DNA of 64,000 nt from Sphingomonas hankookensis (GTDB taxonomy: Bacteria > Pseudomonadota > Alphaproteobacteria > Sphingomonadales > Sphingomonadaceae), in NCBI RefSeq assembly GCF_022664465.1, contig NZ_JAKREV010000007.1, forward strand, positions 1 through 64,000. The letters are read 5' to 3'. Both the position numbers and the translations under genes were made by a program. A model generated the notes under the pieces. It made no database searches and was not told where the DNA came from. It saw only the letters and a list, made by a program, of their open reading frames with translations. Shown here piece after piece: positions 41,376-50,061 of this stretch (position 1 is its first letter; every line of letters begins with the position of its first letter).

Positions 41376-41732
41376 TTACTGATTGCGAAGCGTGTTCTCA
41401 AAGCCTTCGTTCGCCTTCGTCATCTTGGCCAGCTTCCGCAGATAGGCGCGGACATGCCGTTCGAACCGGACATCGTCATACAGACCGGTCGCGGGATACT
41501 CGTCCTGTCCGATCAGTTCCTTCAGACGGGCGGCGAGCTTGGCCGGGTCGTCAGTGCAGTCGGCGCGCTTGAGCGCGCGGCACACCCATTCCTCGGCCGC
41601 GGCCTTGTCGAAATCGTCGCGGGCGTCATAGCCGCGCCGGTCCGCCGCTGCCTGATCCAGCCGCGACACCTCGTACCGCCGTTCCAGCCATGTGCGGACC
41701 AATGCCGCGTCCCAGGGTTTCGGATTCGTCAT
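41376..41732 (-). CDS. Hypothetical protein
   Basis: A protein of 118 residues, charged and helical (TWLERRYEVSRLDQAAADRRGYDARDDFDKAAAEEWVCRALKRADCTDD...RFERHVRAYLRKLAKMTKAN). Not recognised. The second of two adjacent ATGs is chosen because GGGAG lies 4 nt before it. It is divergent from the HNH-like gene with about 105 bp between. The preceding 183-bp gap holds no gene. Confidence 0.65.
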   Translation of the reverse strand: MTNPKPWDAALVRTWLERRYEVSRLDQAAADRRGYDARDDFDKAAAEEWVCRALKRADCTDDPAKLAARLKELIGQDEYPATGLYDDVRFERHVRAYLRKLAKMTKANEGFENTLRNQ

Positions 41733-41838
41733 CATGCTCCCAGCCGATCCCGGCGATCTAACCCTGTCTCCGGCTTTCCATAGGACGCAGCGTATCGTTT
41801 CGCTACAGGCAGGGCAGGCAACGCAGTTAGATCGCATT

Positions 41839-42174
41839 ATGGCCCGACGTTCGAAGCACGACCCCTACGATCATCTTCCGCAGGAAGAGGACTCCGCGCC
41901 CCCGCCGGTACCGTGCTGGCTGTGCGGTCGACCGACCGGCAAGACCATCGTCTGGCATCATCCCGTGCCGAAAAGTCGCGGTGGCCGCGATGTCGTGCCG
42001 ATGCATCCGGTCTGCCAGCAGACGCTGATCTCCAATTTCACCAATTCCGAATTGCAGCGGCATGGCATGGAGGTAGCGGGGCTGCTGGACAATCCGAACG
42101 TGCGCAAATTCGTGGATTGGGTAGCGAAGAAGGACCCGGACTTTACCGCGACGATCACCAAGAAGCAGCGCTGA
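41839..42174 (+). CDS. HNH-like zinc-ribbon protein
   Basis: A protein of 111 residues. PCWLCGRPTGKTIVWHHPVPKSRGGRDVVPMHPVCQQTLISNFTNSELQRHG carries a CxxC pair, a WHHxxPxSRGG HNH-like core and a closing HPVC, as in small HNH-endonuclease-fold proteins. There is no partner or mobile context. It might nick nucleic acid or be a structural zinc protein. The ATG at 41839 is the first that gives a compact protein. Confidence 0.75.
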   Translation: MARRSKHDPYDHLPQEEDSAPPPVPCWLCGRPTGKTIVWHHPVPKSRGGRDVVPMHPVCQQTLISNFTNSELQRHGMEVAGLLDNPNVRKFVDWVAKKDPDFTATITKKQR

Positions 42175-42258
42175 CCGCCGTCATCGGCTGCGTGCAACGG
42201 CTGATGCGGCTCGGGTGGCAGGTCGCGCGATATCCGGTCGGCAAGCCGCGGGCCAGGC

Positions 42259-42963
42259 TCACTGCCCGGCCAGTATCTCGGCCACCCATGCGGGTACCAG
42301 TTCGCTGGCAGGGCCAAGGCGGCTCTCGTCGAACTGTTCCGACCCTGCCGAGCGTTCTAGGTTGAGTTCGATCGTCGCGGCACCGCGATCATTCGCCCAT
42401 TCGACGAACCCGGCGGCGGGATAGACCGCACCCGACGTGCCGATCGATACGAACAGGTCGCACGCGCCGATTGCCTCGACGATCCGGTCCATCTCATAGG
42501 GGATTTCGCCGAAGAACACGATGTCCGGCCGCAATGCCGCCGATCCACAGGAGTCGCATCGGCTGCCCGGCGGCAACGCGCCCGTCTGTGGCGCGCGTGC
42601 CCCGCATGCGGCGCACAGCGCCGAACCCAGCGCACCATGGATGTGCAGCAACCGAGTCGCCCCGGCGCGCTCGTGCAGGTCGTCGACATTCTGCGTCACG
42701 ATCAGCAAGCCGCCCGCCCAATCGCGGTCGAGGGTCGCCAGCGCATGATGCGCCGCATTGGGCACGACCCCGGCCAGCGCCGCCCGCCGAAGGTCGTAGA
42801 AGCGATGGACCAGCGCCGGATCCGCGCGCAACGCCTCGGGCGTGCAGACGTCCTCGACACGGTGCCCTTCCCACAGCCCGCCGGGGCCGCGAAAGGTTGC
42901 GATACCGGACTCGGCGGAGACACCCGCCCCGGTCAGGATGACGATGTTCCGTGTGGCGCGCAT
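42259..42963 (-). CDS. cobB: NAD-dependent protein deacylase, sirtuin class III-like
   Basis: A 234-residue sirtuin. NAD pocket ILTGAGVSAESGIATFRG, VTQNVDDLHERAG, catalytic His in LLHIHGALGSALC and a zinc ribbon formed by CAACG and CDSCG. FYDLRR carries the Tyr-x-x-Arg pair that in class III sirtuins (SIRT5, CobB) recognises succinyl- or malonyl-lysine, so desuccinylation besides deacetylation is likely. Stands alone between the HNH-like gene and a TonB receptor. Confidence 0.94.
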   Translation of the reverse strand: MRATRNIVILTGAGVSAESGIATFRGPGGLWEGHRVEDVCTPEALRADPALVHRFYDLRRAALAGVVPNAAHHALATLDRDWAGGLLIVTQNVDDLHERAGATRLLHIHGALGSALCAACGARAPQTGALPPGSRCDSCGSAALRPDIVFFGEIPYEMDRIVEAIGACDLFVSIGTSGAVYPAAGFVEWANDRGAATIELNLERSAGSEQFDESRLGPASELVPAWVAEILAGQ

Positions 42964-43008
42964 GGCCGGAGCTTACGGGACTTGGGGAATGTCGCAAGGC
43001 GCCGGATA

Positions 43009-43043
43009 GCCGGTACCCCCTCGGCGCAGGCAGGGGTACCGGC
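43009..43043. terminator. Strong hairpin between TonB receptor end and cobB
   Basis: GCCGGTACCCC at 43009-43019 and GGGGTACCGGC at 43033-43043 form a perfect 11-bp GC-rich stem with a 13-nt loop, 17 bp after the stop of the minus-strand TonB receptor gene. There is no U-tract on either strand, so it is a likely but not canonical terminator. Confidence 0.55.
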
Positions 43044-43059
43044 CGATCGTCGATCCGGC

Positions 43060-46035
43060 CTAGAAGTTGAAGCGGATGCCCGCGCGATAGGTGCGGCCCA
43101 GCGTGTCGTAGAGCGCCGGGTTCACGTCCAGCCCGGTGTTGGTCTGCGGCGACGGGGTCGGGTCGTTGTCCGCCACGTTGTCGATCTTGCCGTACAGCAC
43201 GGCATTGTCGGTGATTTTGAACGATGCGCCCAGATCTAGGTAGAACTCGCCCTTCATCTTGTTGAAGTTGACCGTGTTGTAGTTGCCGGTCGAAACCGGG
43301 CAGCTCGTCTGGCAGACGACATAGTTGTTGTTGAAGACGCCGTCGGAGAACCAGCGTTCCTGCACCGTCAGCGTGAAGCGGCCGCTGTCATAGGTCTGCG
43401 TCGCCAGCCACTTCCAGTCGGGGATGGCACCGCTGTTGGCGCCGGCATCGTCGCGCTTGGCGACGCCGGCGATCCCGGCATCGACGATGAATTCGCGGAC
43501 ATGCGTGCCGAGCGCGCGGACCGTGAAGTTGCCCGGCAGGCCCAGCGGCTGGCGCCACTGGTAGCTGGCCTCGAGGTTGAAGCCGCTCGTCTTCCACGAC
43601 GCCAGGTTGAACGGCTGCACGTTGACGAAATTGCTGCCCTGCGGTCCGTCCAGCCGGAAGCCGCCGCAGAAGGCCTGATCCCCTTCGAAACAGAAGCGCA
43701 CGATCTGGTCGGGCGACAGGGTGGAGACGACGCCGCTCAGCTTGATCTGGTAATAATCGACCGACAGGCTCAAGCCCGGCAACCACGATGGCCGTGCATA
43801 GACGATGCCGAGTTCGGTATCCCGCGCGGTTTCGGGCTTCAGGTTGGGATTGCCGACCGTGTTCTGGAACACCTGCACCGCGACGTTACGGAACGGATCG
43901 TTGAAGCTCGGCAGGGTGGTGACGGTCGGGGCCGCGAACAGCTCGGACAGGTTCGGCGCGCGCACGTCGCGCGACGTGACCGCACGCAGCGTCAGCCCGT
44001 CGAGCGGCGTCTTCCACGTACCACCGACCTTCCACGCCCAGATCGTACCCGACGTGCTGTAGTCGGTCAGGCGCGCGGCGGCGTTCAGATTGGCCCGGCC
44101 GGCGGCGTCGCTGTCGAACAACGGCAGATTGGCCTCCACAAAGCCTTCCAGCACGTCATATTTGCCGGTGCCGTTCTTGTAGTTGCCCGCCGCCCAGTTG
44201 CTGCCCTGCGCCGAGTTCAGCAGCGGATCGGCGGGATACAGCGCATTGTTGGGGCTGGCATCCGCAACGCCCGCGCCATAGGCATCGCCCCGGACCCGGT
44301 AATATTCGCGGCGATATTCGCCACCGAAGGCGATCGACAGCGGCCCCGCCCACAGGTCGACCGGCTGGCCCGAGAAGTTGAGGCTGGCGACATCCTGTTT
44401 CAGCGTCGTACGCTGCAGCGGCCCGGCCTGCGGCATCAGATAGTCGAGCGCCGCCTGGCTCGGCCGGAAATTGCCGAAAATGTTGATCGGCTGGCACCCC
44501 AGCGCCCGTGCGCGTTCGTCGGCGCAGACGATCGCACCGTTCAGGACCACCGCGTTGGTCGCGGCGACATAGCGCGGCTGGAGCACGATTCGGTCGACGT
44601 CGATCGCGACCTTCGTGGTGCCATGCTGGTAATAGGCGTCGTAGGTCCAGTCGGTGCCGATCACGTCGACCTTGCCCTTCGCACCGACGACGAAGCGATA
44701 CTGGTCGCGATCGGTCTGGACCAGCTGATTGGGCAGTTGCCCGTTGCTCGACCCGAAGTTGAACGAGGTGATGCCCGCCGTCGCGCACCGATCGCGGACC
44801 AGCTGCGGCAGGAACGGGTTGGCGCACTGCACGGTGAGGTTGGGGCGGTTATAGCCCGGACTCGGCTGGTTGCTGGTCTTCACCTGCGCGATGTTGACCG
44901 TGGCGTAGATTTCGTTGGCCGCGTCGAGGTCGTAGCCGATCCGGCCATAGCCGTTGATCCGCTCCAGCTTGGACTTCAGCGACGCGCTCGATCCCGGGGC
45001 ACCCGACAGGTCGCCGCCGACGCAGAAGCTGTTGCCGGGGAAGCAGTTCGATACCCGGCCATTGCCCAGCGGCGTACCGCCCGACCCATAGTTGAAATTG
45101 ACCGGCGTCCCGTTGGCATCGAACGCGATCCCCTGCAGCGGGCCGTTGTTGATCAGGCCGTATTTGGCGTATTGATAGGGCTGCGCGAAATCGGAATAGA
45201 TGAACTGCGGACCCGGACCATTGGTGATCCCGGTATTGAGCAGCGTCGATGCACGGTGCCAGTCGCGCCGTCCGGCAAGGTCGATGCCGTAATTGCCGGG
45301 GCCGACGCCGCCTTCATTATCATATTCGCCACTGACGATCAGGTGCAGCCGATCGTCGAACAGCGACGTGCCATAGGCCGCCTGCACCAGCGCGGTCTTG
45401 TCATCGCCATAGGTGGTGATGCTGCCAAGGACATTGGCCTTGAAGCCGTTGAACCGGGTGTCGGTGATGAAGTTCACCACGCCGCCGACCGCGTCCGAAC
45501 CATAAGAGGCCGATGCGCCGCCATTGACGATGTCGACCCGCTTCACCAGCAGCTGCGGGAACATGCTGATGTCGGGCACGCCCGTCACGTTGGCCCCGAC
45601 CACGCGCTGCCCGTCGAGCAGCGTCAGCGTACGGATCGGCTGAAGGCCGCGCAGCGAGAAGGAGCTGAGCCCCTGCGTGCCGCTCGACGTGCTGAACGTA
45701 CCGGTCGACGCACCGGTCGACCCTTGCAGCGACGGCAGCTGCTGGATGGTGTTGAAGATGTTCGGCTGGGCGTTGTTCGCGATCTGCTCTTCGCCGATCA
45801 CGGTCGTGGGCGTCGGCGCGTTGAACCCGTTGGCGACGATGCGGCTGCCGGTGACGGTGATGTCCGACGAATCGCTTTCCCGTTCCGGCTGGGCCGGCAC
45901 TTCTTGCGGCACGGCGGTCGGCACGTTCGGGGTCGTCTGTGCAACGGCCGGCGCAGCGCCGAGGGCGCAGGCAAGGGCAAAAAGGCTCGACGCGGTGCCG
46001 AGGCGGCAGCGATCAGGCGAAAAACGGTGCATCAT
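43060..46035 (-). CDS. TonB-dependent receptor (glycan/organic-ligand type)
   Basis: A 991-residue outer-membrane receptor with signal peptide ending APAVAQT. The plug begins DITVTGSRIVANGFNAPTPTTVIGEEQIANNAQPNIFNTIQQLPSLQGS and includes LRGLQPIRTLTLLDGQRVVGANVTGVPDISMFPQLLVKRVDIVNGGASASYGSDAVGGVVNFITDTRF. This long-barrel class in sphingomonads and xanthomonads is generally tied to carbon-source uptake, not siderophores. The barrel ends GRTYRAGIRFNF. It sits downstream of a secreted GH55-like gene, with an operator-like palindrome 73-86 bp before its ATG. It likely takes up oligosaccharides or aldonates released by that enzyme. Confidence 0.92.
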   Translation of the reverse strand: MMHRFSPDRCRLGTASSLFALACALGAAPAVAQTTPNVPTAVPQEVPAQPERESDSSDITVTGSRIVANGFNAPTPTTVIGEEQIANNAQPNIFNTIQQLPSLQGSTGASTGTFSTSSGTQGLSSFSLRGLQPIRTLTLLDGQRVVGANVTGVPDISMFPQLLVKRVDIVNGGASASYGSDAVGGVVNFITDTRFNGFKANVLGSITTYGDDKTALVQAAYGTSLFDDRLHLIVSGEYDNEGGVGPGNYGIDLAGRRDWHRASTLLNTGITNGPGPQFIYSDFAQPYQYAKYGLINNGPLQGIAFDANGTPVNFNYGSGGTPLGNGRVSNCFPGNSFCVGGDLSGAPGSSASLKSKLERINGYGRIGYDLDAANEIYATVNIAQVKTSNQPSPGYNRPNLTVQCANPFLPQLVRDRCATAGITSFNFGSSNGQLPNQLVQTDRDQYRFVVGAKGKVDVIGTDWTYDAYYQHGTTKVAIDVDRIVLQPRYVAATNAVVLNGAIVCADERARALGCQPINIFGNFRPSQAALDYLMPQAGPLQRTTLKQDVASLNFSGQPVDLWAGPLSIAFGGEYRREYYRVRGDAYGAGVADASPNNALYPADPLLNSAQGSNWAAGNYKNGTGKYDVLEGFVEANLPLFDSDAAGRANLNAAARLTDYSTSGTIWAWKVGGTWKTPLDGLTLRAVTSRDVRAPNLSELFAAPTVTTLPSFNDPFRNVAVQVFQNTVGNPNLKPETARDTELGIVYARPSWLPGLSLSVDYYQIKLSGVVSTLSPDQIVRFCFEGDQAFCGGFRLDGPQGSNFVNVQPFNLASWKTSGFNLEASYQWRQPLGLPGNFTVRALGTHVREFIVDAGIAGVAKRDDAGANSGAIPDWKWLATQTYDSGRFTLTVQERWFSDGVFNNNYVVCQTSCPVSTGNYNTVNFNKMKGEFYLDLGASFKITDNAVLYGKIDNVADNDPTPSPQTNTGLDVNPALYDTLGRTYRAGIRFNF

Positions 46036-46107
46036 CCAACCCCCAGGTTCATGGCCGGTCCGTCACCCCCTCCGGGAGCGGACCGTTGAGTCGGATTTAG
46101 CGGATGC

Positions 46108-46121
46108 TGTTCGCGCTAACA
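46108..46121. promoter_or_regulatory. LacI-type operator-like palindrome
   Basis: TGTTCGCGCTAACA is a 14-bp palindrome with one mismatched pair, close to the TGTTAGCGCTAACA form typical of LacI/GalR operators. It lies 73-86 bp upstream of the TonB receptor ATG. The only LacI-family gene in the window is at 62213, 16 kb away; whether it acts here is unknown. Confidence 0.5.
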
Positions 46122-46153
46122 TCCACGACCATGGTCGCGGGTGTCGCGGGTCG

Positions 46154-49100
46154 TCAGGGTCGCGCCGAATACAGCGCATGATGCGTGAGGATATAGAGCG
46201 TCCGCCGGTCCTCGCCGCCGAACAACAGCTGGAGCGGCCGGTCGGGCACGTCGATGCGACCGACCTCGGCACCTGCGGCGTCGTAGACGAATACCTGTCC
46301 GTTCGCGACATAGACGCGGCCATCGGGACCGGTCGCCACGCTTTCTCCGCCGCGCGGGGCAAAGGGCTTCAGTTCGCTGACCGCGCCACCCGTACCCAAC
46401 AGCCCGGTATAGGTGCGGTTCTCGGATGCGTTGACGACGTGGATCCGATCGCCGACCTTGCCGGTGACCCAGCCATAGGTGTCGAGCAGGTCGGAGAAAC
46501 GCCAGCCGAGATGGTTGGTCGGCCCCTGCTGCCACACGCGATAGGCGGGCAGGACGATGCTGCCGTCGGGCGAGAGATATTCGCGCGGCTTGGGTGCAGA
46601 CATGTCGCGCGCGAACATCTCGGGCAGCGTCGTGAACCGGTCGCGCGCCGGGTCGTACTGGTCGCGGAACTCGCCATTGTTCCAGAAGCTGCCGGGCAGT
46701 GCGACACGTGCCCGCGATCCGCTGCGGGCGGCGGTCGGTGCGATCGGGCGCACCGCGTTCGGTGCCTTGGGATCGATCGCATAGACGGTGGTTTCCGGGC
46801 CGTCCGACGACATGACCAACAGGTCACCCGAACCATCGACCGCCAGGTTGACCGCATCGAGCGGCGCATCGGCGACGACCGACAGCTTGACCGTATCGCT
46901 CCAGCCATGAATGCGCTGGAACTGGCGGTCGATGAAATACAGCTTGCCGCTCTGGTCCACCGCGCCGCCGCCGATCGAATAGAAGCCGTCGGCCAGCTTG
47001 CTGACCGGCGTCATCGACGCGGTAGCAGGCATCGTCTTCGTCGCGTCGGTGATGTCGAGCACCGCGAACTCGCGCTCCCGCACGTTCCCGCCTCGCGTGA
47101 CATCGGTCAGCGCATTCTCATACGGATATTTGCTGGCCCGCAAATAGGTGCCGCAGCCATTGTCGTCGCAGGTCGCAAAGCCGCTTTCGGCGTTCACATG
47201 GACGTTGCGGAAGCGGATGTCGCTCGACCCGTACAGCTTCACCGCCGCCGCTGCCGGCTGGATCGATCGGGTAACGCGATAGCCATGGAAGTTGGCGAAC
47301 AGGATGTTGCGCGAATTTCGCACCTCCAGCGCGACGGCGTTGCGGCTCTCGCCCGCTTCCTCCTCGGTCTGTGGGGCAAAGAAATTCCAGTTGCGCACGC
47401 CGTCCAGCACGATCTCGGCGCGGGCATGATGCTCCGCCGACATTTCGTAGACATGGCCCGGCGTGGTCGTGTTGGAGACGTAGAGCCCGGCTTGGGCATA
47501 GGTGTTGGGCGTCCACAGCCCGTTGAACGTGCCGCCGCCATTGTCGGTGACCCACAGGCTGGCAAACTGGCCGTCCCACCGCTTGGCTACATCGGCGTCG
47601 GCGCTGTGGTTCGCGTTGTACGGTTCGAACCGGCTGCCATCGGCCAGCGTGGTGCCGTGCCCGCCCTGGAACTTCACGTCATCGACCAGCGAGCGTTCGC
47701 CCGCGCGCCACAGCATCGCCGTCGCGCGTGGATTGATGCCGCCGGTGAACAGCCCGAACCCGCTGACGATCGCATCGCCGCCCTTCGCGCTCTCGATCAG
47801 CGCCTTGGGCGACCCGACGCCGCGATAATTGGGCAGGTCGTCGGGCAGTACGATCTGCGTCATGCCCGGATGCAGGCCGATCAGGACGCTGTCGGGGCGC
47901 AGCTTCAGCGTGTCGGTGACGCGGTAGAAGCCGGCGGGAAAATACAGCACGCGGTTCCGGTCGATCGCCCGCTGGATCGCCTGGGTATCGTCGGCCTTGT
48001 TGTCGCCCTTCACGCCCAGACTGCGCACATCGACCCAGCTCGCCACCGGTGGCAGCGCGCGGATCGCCGGGTCGCGGCGCTTGGGCAGGCTGGCGATCGC
48101 AGCCGCATCGAAGCGCGTCTCGTACGTACCCGGCTGGTTCAGGCCACCGACGGTCAGGCCATAGGTGAACTCCCCTACCCGGTAGCGTGATCCCTTCCCC
48201 GCCACCGTCCGTCCGCTGTCGCGAAACCGCGCGAAGGTCGGGGTGTTGCTCGCCAGCGCACTGGCAAAGCCGATCTGCGTGAACACGCTGCCTTCGTTGC
48301 TGATGACGACGCCGGCTTGGGAAACATTTTCGAACCGGACGTCGCTGCCCCACAGCCGGTCGCTATGGCCGCGATCGATATCGATCCCGACGGGCGTGTT
48401 GCGGATCAGCGTGTTGACCAGCGTGAAGCTCGCGTCATGTTCGCGGATCGCCGCGTCGCGCTGTCCGTCGAACGTCGAATCGAGCAGCGTGTACTGCCAC
48501 GCCGGCGAAGTCTTCTCCGCCAATATGCCATAGCGCCCGCCGAAGAAGCGCAAATCCATGCCGAGATTGCCGACCTGATATACCCCGGCCAGCGCCGAGC
48601 CGAGGCGGAAGTCGATATGCGCGAGATAGGTGTGCTGCGCGGTGTGCTGGCGGACGGCCGTAGTCGCCGGATTGCCCTCGCCGATCTCGAAATCGACGTT
48701 GGACAGCGCGGAATAGAAGGTGCCCGAATTGGCGTCGGCGATGCTGGCGTCGAACGGCACGCTGGTGGGCGGCGGCACCGGGACGGTCGCCGCCCCCTTG
48801 ATCGGGTTCCCCCAATTGTCGAGCGTGACCCCTCGCGGATTATTGCCGGCGAACAGCACCATCGTGCCGACGCCGCGCTGGAACCCGGGCGTGTTCGCCG
48901 CCAGCAGCAGCACCGGCCGCGTTCGCCCGACGCCGAACACGCGCACCCCCGGCCAGATAAAAAGCGTGCGGGTAATGCGGTATCGGCCAGCGGGCAGGAA
49001 CACGATCCCGCCGCCCGGCTTCGCCGCCGCGGCGTCGAGCGCCTGCTGGATCGCCGCACCATCGTCGGCGACCCCGTCGCCCTGCGCCTTGACCGTGATC

Positions 49101-49228
49101 GCGCGCGGATCGTTCGGGGCGGTCAAAAACACTGACGGCCCGCGCACCGGCTGCGCGACGGCGACGGCACCGACGGGCAGCGCGGCGAGCAGGACACCGC
49201 ACCAGATCGAAGTCGCCACCTTGCCCAT
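46154..49228 (-). CDS. Secreted GH55-like twin beta-helix protein with gluconolactonase-like propeller
   Basis: A 1,024-residue exported protein (signal peptide to about residue 26). Two Pectate_lyase_3-type starts, AITVKAQGDGVADDGAAIQQALDAAAAKPGGGIVFLPAGRYRI and VDVRSLGVKGDNKADDTQAIQRAIDRNRVLYFPAGFYRV (about residue 395), give the tandem right-handed beta-helix plan of GH55 exo-beta-1,3-glucanases. After about residue 730 a third region (LADGFYSIGGGAVDQSGKLYFIDRQFQRIHGWS; LQLLFGGEDRRTLYILTHHALY) has the repeats and closing signature of SMP-30/gluconolactonase propellers. The usual N-terminal metal Glu appears replaced (GFYSIGGGAV). Its paralogue at 52685 keeps the whole architecture. Substrate unknown; the neighbourhood points to gluconate-yielding glycans. 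Confidence 0.82.
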   Translation of the reverse strand: MGKVATSIWCGVLLAALPVGAVAVAQPVRGPSVFLTAPNDPRAITVKAQGDGVADDGAAIQQALDAAAAKPGGGIVFLPAGRYRITRTLFIWPGVRVFGVGRTRPVLLLAANTPGFQRGVGTMVLFAGNNPRGVTLDNWGNPIKGAATVPVPPPTSVPFDASIADANSGTFYSALSNVDFEIGEGNPATTAVRQHTAQHTYLAHIDFRLGSALAGVYQVGNLGMDLRFFGGRYGILAEKTSPAWQYTLLDSTFDGQRDAAIREHDASFTLVNTLIRNTPVGIDIDRGHSDRLWGSDVRFENVSQAGVVISNEGSVFTQIGFASALASNTPTFARFRDSGRTVAGKGSRYRVGEFTYGLTVGGLNQPGTYETRFDAAAIASLPKRRDPAIRALPPVASWVDVRSLGVKGDNKADDTQAIQRAIDRNRVLYFPAGFYRVTDTLKLRPDSVLIGLHPGMTQIVLPDDLPNYRGVGSPKALIESAKGGDAIVSGFGLFTGGINPRATAMLWRAGERSLVDDVKFQGGHGTTLADGSRFEPYNANHSADADVAKRWDGQFASLWVTDNGGGTFNGLWTPNTYAQAGLYVSNTTTPGHVYEMSAEHHARAEIVLDGVRNWNFFAPQTEEEAGESRNAVALEVRNSRNILFANFHGYRVTRSIQPAAAAVKLYGSSDIRFRNVHVNAESGFATCDDNGCGTYLRASKYPYENALTDVTRGGNVREREFAVLDITDATKTMPATASMTPVSKLADGFYSIGGGAVDQSGKLYFIDRQFQRIHGWSDTVKLSVVADAPLDAVNLAVDGSGDLLVMSSDGPETTVYAIDPKAPNAVRPIAPTAARSGSRARVALPGSFWNNGEFRDQYDPARDRFTTLPEMFARDMSAPKPREYLSPDGSIVLPAYRVWQQGPTNHLGWRFSDLLDTYGWVTGKVGDRIHVVNASENRTYTGLLGTGGAVSELKPFAPRGGESVATGPDGRVYVANGQVFVYDAAGAEVGRIDVPDRPLQLLFGGEDRRTLYILTHHALYSARP

Positions 49229-49270
49229 CGAATAATCCTTCTACGCCCTGTAGATACCTTCCTTAGCACG

Positions 49271-49936
49271 GTGCGTTGTCCATGGGACCGCGACCAAGGT
49301 CGCGGTGGTCAGCGCGTGCCGAAGCAGGCAGCACCCACGAAGGAACCCGCCCGCGCCGCATCGGCCGGGTCGGCAGCAAGGACGAATCACCTGCCACCGC
49401 CCCCGATCCCCGCCGCCCTGCCCCGCTGCGCCGTCGTCGTCATGGGCGTGTGCGGCTGCGGCAAGTCGACACTGATGCGCCACCTCGCGGATCGGCTGGA
49501 CTGCGCCGGGTTCGAAGGGGACGCGTTCCACGGCGAGGCCAATGTCGCCAAGATGCGGGCGGGCCATCCGCTGGACGATGCCGATCGCTGGCCGTGGCTC
49601 GACCGGCTGGGTGCGGCGATCGGCGCGGCGGTCCAGCGCGATGGACTGGCGATCGCTGCCTGTTCCGCGCTGAAGCGCAGCTACCGGGAGCGTCTGGAAC
49701 AAGCCGCGGGCGTGCCGCTGCTGTTCGTGCTGCTCGACGGCGATCGGGCGGCGTTCGCCAAGCGCCTTGCCCGGCGTCGGGGGCATTACATGCCGCCCAG
49801 CCTGCTCGACAGCCAGCTCGCCACGCTCGAACGCCCCACGCCGGACGAAAACGCGCTGGTGCTGCCTTGTACGTGGCCGGTCGGGCGATTGTCCGCAGCG
49901 GTGTCGGAGCATACCCCCAGCGAGGCGATAATCTAG
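49271..49936 (+). CDS. gntK: Gluconokinase
   Basis: P-loop VVVMGVCGCGKSTLMRHLADRL, substrate region GDAFHGEANVAKMRAGHPLDDADRWPWLDRLGAAI, IAACSALKRSYRERLE and LARRRGHYMPPSLLDSQLATLE are the standard gluconokinase blocks. It phosphorylates gluconate to 6-phosphogluconate with ATP. The conserved core starts at about 49424, so the long Pro/Ala-rich N-terminus from 49271 may not be translated in full; no clear start with a good ribosome-binding site is seen nearer. It is divergent from the beta-helix gene and convergent with the GntR gene. Confidence 0.9.
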   Translation: MRCPWDRDQGRGGQRVPKQAAPTKEPARAASAGSAARTNHLPPPPIPAALPRCAVVVMGVCGCGKSTLMRHLADRLDCAGFEGDAFHGEANVAKMRAGHPLDDADRWPWLDRLGAAIGAAVQRDGLAIAACSALKRSYRERLEQAAGVPLLFVLLDGDRAAFAKRLARRRGHYMPPSLLDSQLATLERPTPDENALVLPCTWPVGRLSAAVSEHTPSEAII

Positions 49937-49959
49937 CGTTCGATCCCTCTGCATGGAAC

Positions 49960-50042
49960 CGTCACCCGAGCGCAGGCTGGGGTCTCCCGCGGCTCCTGCT
50001 GCGTGCTACCACCGGGAGATCCCAGCCTGCGCTGGGATGACG
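49960..50042. repeat. Large palindromic element (stem-loop)
   Basis: The arms at 49969-49989 and 50013-50033 match at 20 of 21 positions as inverted repeats (core GCGCAGGCTGGG / CCCAGCCTGCGC) around a 23-nt loop, with partly matching flanks (CGTCA... / ...TGACG). It lies between convergent gntK and GntR genes. The CAGCCTGCGCTGGGATGACG type sequence is one I recall as a common dispersed palindrome in sphingomonad genomes; it may also act as a bidirectional terminator. Confidence 0.75.
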
Positions 50043-50061
50043 ACTGGCGAAGCAAAGCCCC

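Noticed and set aside
43060..46035. The large TonB receptor as a siderophore receptor
   Set aside because: The plug lacks the siderophore-receptor signatures seen in the 3244, 15283 and 28517 receptors, and the neighbours are carbohydrate genes without a Fur-like site.
43501..46089. An 862-codon plus-strand frame opposite the large TonB receptor, continuing into further long frames
   Set aside because: Mirror of the receptor's codon bias; no start signal and no recognisable domain.
45677..48190. An 837-codon plus-strand frame opposite the first GH55-like gene
   Set aside because: It spans the antisense of two convincing genes plus their intergenic operator, with biased composition and no motifs.
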